Shown piece by piece: positions 60,327-64,000 of a stretch of DNA of 64,000 nt. The position numbers and the translations under genes are program-made. Origin of the DNA: Psilocybe azurescens (Eukaryota > Basidiomycota > Agaricomycetes > Agaricales > Agrocybaceae); NCBI GenBank assembly GCA_023853785.1, contig JAJIRX010000680.1, forward strand, positions 62,001 through 126,000, read 5' to 3'. The stretch's first letter is position 1, and each line of letters opens with the position of its first letter. A model generated the notes under the pieces. The model ran no database searches, had not been told where the DNA came from, and saw only the letters and a program-made list of their open reading frames with translations.

Positions 60327-63300
60327 TCAGAAGTATAGGCTGGCAGCAAACACAACTGGAGAGAAATTAGAGAAGGGAAAAAATGAATAAGAAGTCAACA
60401 TACTGTCCCGATTGATTTTTATCTGACATTCTTCCATTTTCTTAAATAGTTCTGCATCGCCTATAACGCGTGCTGCGTCTCGGACTTCTCGGCATGTTTC
60501 GTCTAGTCGAGTGATAACGCGAACGATGGTTCCTTCCGCGACGTCCGTCAGTGCGGTAATTTGCTCAAATGGCTGGCGAGTGCTTCAGTATAAGAATAAA
60601 TAGAATGCCACATCCGGCTTACCATTCCTTTGGCCCATTCGTAAACCACTTCAACGAGCCCAAACTTGAGATTGGATCGGAATTCTTCAACAGACACCTT
60701 ATGGAAGTCTTGAATTCGGGCAACTCTCTCACTGATGGCCACGATAGCATCTCGACCTGTTTCTAATTTTGGTGATAGTAAAGGCTCCACATCCGTTTTC
60801 TCTTGGAACACGAAGCATGAGAGCAGAGCAACAACCTCCTCAGGTTCATAACCGGCCAAGGTGTTTTCCAAAATCAGCTCAGTCAGGACGAGCTCGTTTG
60901 CCGAATTAATCTACCGCATTCAGGCTCCCGTGTCAAATCTACCGTGCACAAGTAGGGCAAAAAGTTGATAACACACCTCGCAAGCAACACGACCTTTCAA
61001 TTGGATTGTTGAATTTTCGTCTATAAATTTCAGATCTTTCAAAACACCAATGCGTTGTTCGTAATCGGGAATAAGTTCCAAATTTTGATCAGATATCGCA
61101 AGTTTCAAGAAGGCGATATTCGCTTGCAATATCTTCTGCCCATGTATCAGCCTAAACTGCTCACTATCAGAATATTGACTTGAATAATGTGTAGAAATGA
61201 CGCTACATGGTGATCAAATTCTGGACACAGAACACAACGGTTATTTTGAACTTGTTTGACAAGGAGATTTCGAGAACGCAAAACCTCTTGAAATTCGAGG
61301 GCGCGTATTCGGCTCCAATCAACCTCCGGTATCGATCCCGCTGATGACCACTCATCAACGACTGACTGAAGTGATGCTATGGCGTCTTTCATCCGAGATA
61401 TGAGATGACGGTCTACAATATCATTTACTTGAACCTGTTCGGATACATGGTGTTCAGTAGATAGAATGGTTGTTGCGGAGTAGAAACGAACCTGGATTAT
61501 GCGGTTGCTAACCATGGCAATACTAGTGAGCGGGACCGCTGTTAGCTCATAAACACCAGATTCAATTTTTAAGGATTCAGGAGTCAATGGCCAGACAGGA
61601 GACACAGCCTCCGATTCAATATCTTGAATTAAATTTGACACATTAGACAGGCCGGAATGAAAAGAAACGATTCTGACCTTCTTTACCACTCTTAGTGTTA
61701 GGATGAACCCAGGCAAGTACAAAATAAGTCTTGACCTTTGCCAAGAGACCAGTGTCCAAAGTCTGGATGGGGGCTTGTTTGAGAATCACAGAAACATTGC
61801 CGTGACGGAAATGCTAGTGTCGCCGTCAATAACACAGAATGCTAAATCTAGATAACACGGTGCGTCTTACCCCATCACGAAGTATGACAATGCGTCCAGC
61901 GGAAAGTATTTTCGAGCCTTGAGAATGACCTAGCGCCATTTCTAACTGCCGTCCGTTTTTTCTATAATACTCAGAGTCTGATCATAATGAAGCTCAATAT
62001 CCGGCAAACACTCAGGACATTCCAATCGCGGTAAAGCCGATAAAGATTTTTCGCTCTATATCGCTCTTCAGCATACAGTGTACAAGTTATAAAATGTGAT
62101 GTGCTGACCTCTATCACCTTCTGTTGCTGCTCAGGCAACAGGCGCTGGGATGAGTTTTCGGAGAAACTCCGTTTAATCATCTCTTCTACCCTCAAAGCCT
62201 CCACACGTAGCAAATTCAAGATCATGTTATACGTCAACCTGAATTGCGATGATAGTTTTCCTGGGACACCGAGCATCATGGTATGCAGCGTGGTTTGCTG
62301 GTGTTGGCTGAGTAACGTGGCAACTATGATTGTGAATGGGATCGTACCTCAGGAAGACTATCGTTCGCAACGATTATCACAGTTCCAGTTGGATCAAGAC
62401 CACGTCTACCAGCTCTACCAGCCATCTGCGTGTATTCTCCGGGTAGAATGTCACGGAAGCTACGGCCATCGTGTTTTCTTATACTCGAGAAAACTACGCA
62501 TTTAGCTGGCATGTTAACACCCTACAAATGAGAGAACATGAGATTTTGTGGCAGAAAAAGTCTTCTGGTCCCACCATGGCAAAGGTTTCCGTGGCAAATA
62601 GGATTTTAACCAGTCCTCGGGCAAACAGAATTTCTACAAGCTATCAGCATAAGTATTGTTAGAGGAAGTTAAAAATATATGCGGTGAAATAGTCACCTCT
62701 TTGACCAGGGGAAGAAGACCACCATGATGTATCCCGATTCCACGGGAAAGTAGATCCCGAGTTCGTACGATTTGAGGGAGTTTTCTATCCGAACCTGCCC
62801 ATTCCATTTCGGAAGAGAGTTTCCAAAAGAGGTACTGTGACATACCTTTCAGACGTGCGAGTGCCTTTTCAATGGCGACATGAACCTCGCTCTTCTCCAC
62901 GGACGTACACAAATCTGCATTCGTTAACGTGGCCGCATTCTCTTCACAACGTTTCTTGGAAAAGGTGAATACCACGACAGGAAGTAACGCCTTCTTGCGC
63001 AGATGGCCGAGCAAATGAACGTATAAATTTTTGTCCGCTGCAGTATGCATTGTTCTTGGCGGCGCTCCTCCCCACGCCCACCTCTTTGTGGGACGGGTGC
63101 GCCTCGACCACCACGTGCATGAGGACCTCCGCGCTGCTGTCCTCGCTGCGCAGGAGCAGCACCTCGCGCGCCCTGACGCGTTGAACAGGTGGTAGTCCAG
63201 CGGCTTCGCGTTCCTTATCTTGTTTACGTCGCAGAGCTTCTCCTGCTTCTTTGTATCTGGAGTATGAACGAGATTTGAGAACAGAAGTCTTCGTGAAGAT

Positions 63301-64000
63301 ACCACTCACCCTTGACCAACGAAATTTCTCTGCGCATCTACGATTTTATACATTTCACGGCCGGCGTATAGATAATGCTCAAGTGGGACAGGTCGTTGAG
63401 GGGTGGATATCACGTAGATATCTTTTTCTTAGTTCGCCTATATTAGAAATCAATACAAGCACGGCAGCATACTGTAGATTCTCACCCAACCCAGTCTGCA
63501 AACTCCTTGGTATTTGGGACTGTTGCAGATAGCAAGATAATATTGACATGGTCTGGAAGCATGATTATCACTTCTTCCCAAACTACACCTCTCTATTGGA
63601 AAAGCGTGAGTTTGATTCTACAATTCTTTCTGAGGGAAGTTCACATACCTCTGCGTCATTAACATAGTGAACTTCATCAAAGATAACAAACTCCACGTCG
63701 CGGATAAGGTCGGCACCTTTATACAACATACTTCGCAAAATTTCAGTTGTCATGATCAAGCAGCTTGCTTCAGGATTGATTTGAACATCTCCTGTTAGAA
63801 TTCCAACAGACGAGGAGGAGAATGTCTGCTTGAAATCGCGGAACTTTTGATTTGAAAGAGCCTTGATCGGAGATGTATATATAGCCCTTGTGGGGACAGT
63901 GTATTAGGACGAGATCACAGAAATGAGCAAAAGCCTTACCGTGTCATATGTTTTTCAGCAAGAGCTATAGCATACTCGGCTACGACAGTTTTTCCAGCTG
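60327..64000 (-). CDS. SKI2: Ski2-type DExH RNA helicase of the Ski complex, N-terminus outside window
   Basis: Ski2 feeds RNA to the cytoplasmic exosome. The window end cuts the gene inside motif I ([19 protein letters not shown] at 64000-63945). Motif Ia ([17 protein letters not shown]), motif II as the DEVH box ([15 protein letters not shown]) and [13 protein letters not shown] follow. An Arg-Gly-rich GC-rich insert lies at about 63190-63050. RecA2 has [38 protein letters not shown] and [19 protein letters not shown]. The C-terminal arch and DSHCT helical domain reach the expected end [20 protein letters not shown], split by an intron at about 60350-60410, stop at 60327-60329. Two single-base losses are inferred in the RG insert, near 63183 and at C4 63071-63074. 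Motifs are otherwise intact. Confidence 0.94.

Noticed and set aside
1..64000. Transposon, terminal inverted repeats or CRISPR-like arrays
   Set aside because: No transposase or reverse-transcriptase motifs and no regular repeats were seen on either strand.

Overview
The window is nuclear DNA of a filamentous basidiomycete, most likely an Agaricomycete. Genes are dense and carry many short GT-AG introns (about 45-65 nt). Small genes are cut into tiny exons. The gene set is typically fungal: FAB1, SAD1, SKI2, a G-protein beta subunit, a TBL1/SIF2-type WD protein. There is also a degenerate locus of the Agaricomycete DUF6535 type. No rRNA, tRNA, CRISPR array, intact transposon or bacterial-type operon was found.

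Layout. 1-4300 (+) is the 3' part of TAF2 of TFIID, with a bromodomain-bearing C-terminus. 4450-12004 (-) is FAB1, the PI3P 5-kinase, transcribed divergently from CSN2 (12483-14547, +). 14.7-19.7 kb holds three mitoribosome genes: mL40 (-), uL1m (+) and the assembly factor RSM22 (-). SAD1/USP39 follows (19902-21843, +). From 22.0 to 28.1 kb no large gene is recognisable, but two tiny minus-strand genes for single-domain dsRNA-binding proteins can be solved exon by exon (22738-23200 and 24382-24770). The rest of that stretch holds unresolved coding-like exons. 28.1-36.5 kb carries the G-beta gene, a GM130/Bug1-like coiled-coil gene, a conserved low-complexity protein and a small spliced hypothetical. 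36.9-40.4 kb is NVJ2/TEX2 (PH plus SMP lipid-transfer domains, -). 40.6-46 kb is a decayed-looking zone with a kelch-repeat gene, a hypothetical and a DUF6535 remnant. 46.1-54 kb carries a D-less polyprenyl synthase (Dlp1/PDSS2 type), a LAMTOR2-type Roadblock protein, a LisH/WD40 co-repressor and DCAF11/WDR23. 56.5-59.5 kb holds two basidiomycete regulatory-looking proteins. 60.3-64 kb is SKI2 (-), cut by the window end.

Functional themes. Transcription and chromatin: TAF2, TBL1-like. Vacuole and lysosome: FAB1, NVJ2, LAMTOR2. Mitochondrial translation and ubiquinone: mL40, uL1m, RSM22, Dlp1. Ubiquitin and Nedd8: CSN2, DCAF11. RNA: SAD1, SKI2 and the dsRBD mini-proteins.

A general warning: at least twelve otherwise well-conserved genes or gene candidates have their reading frame broken by single-base differences, mostly in homopolymer runs. 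This looks like sequence error in the assembly more than gene decay, and any automatic annotation of this window will be fragmented by it. All spans below run from first to last coding base with introns included. Exon models are my own reading and have no transcript support.
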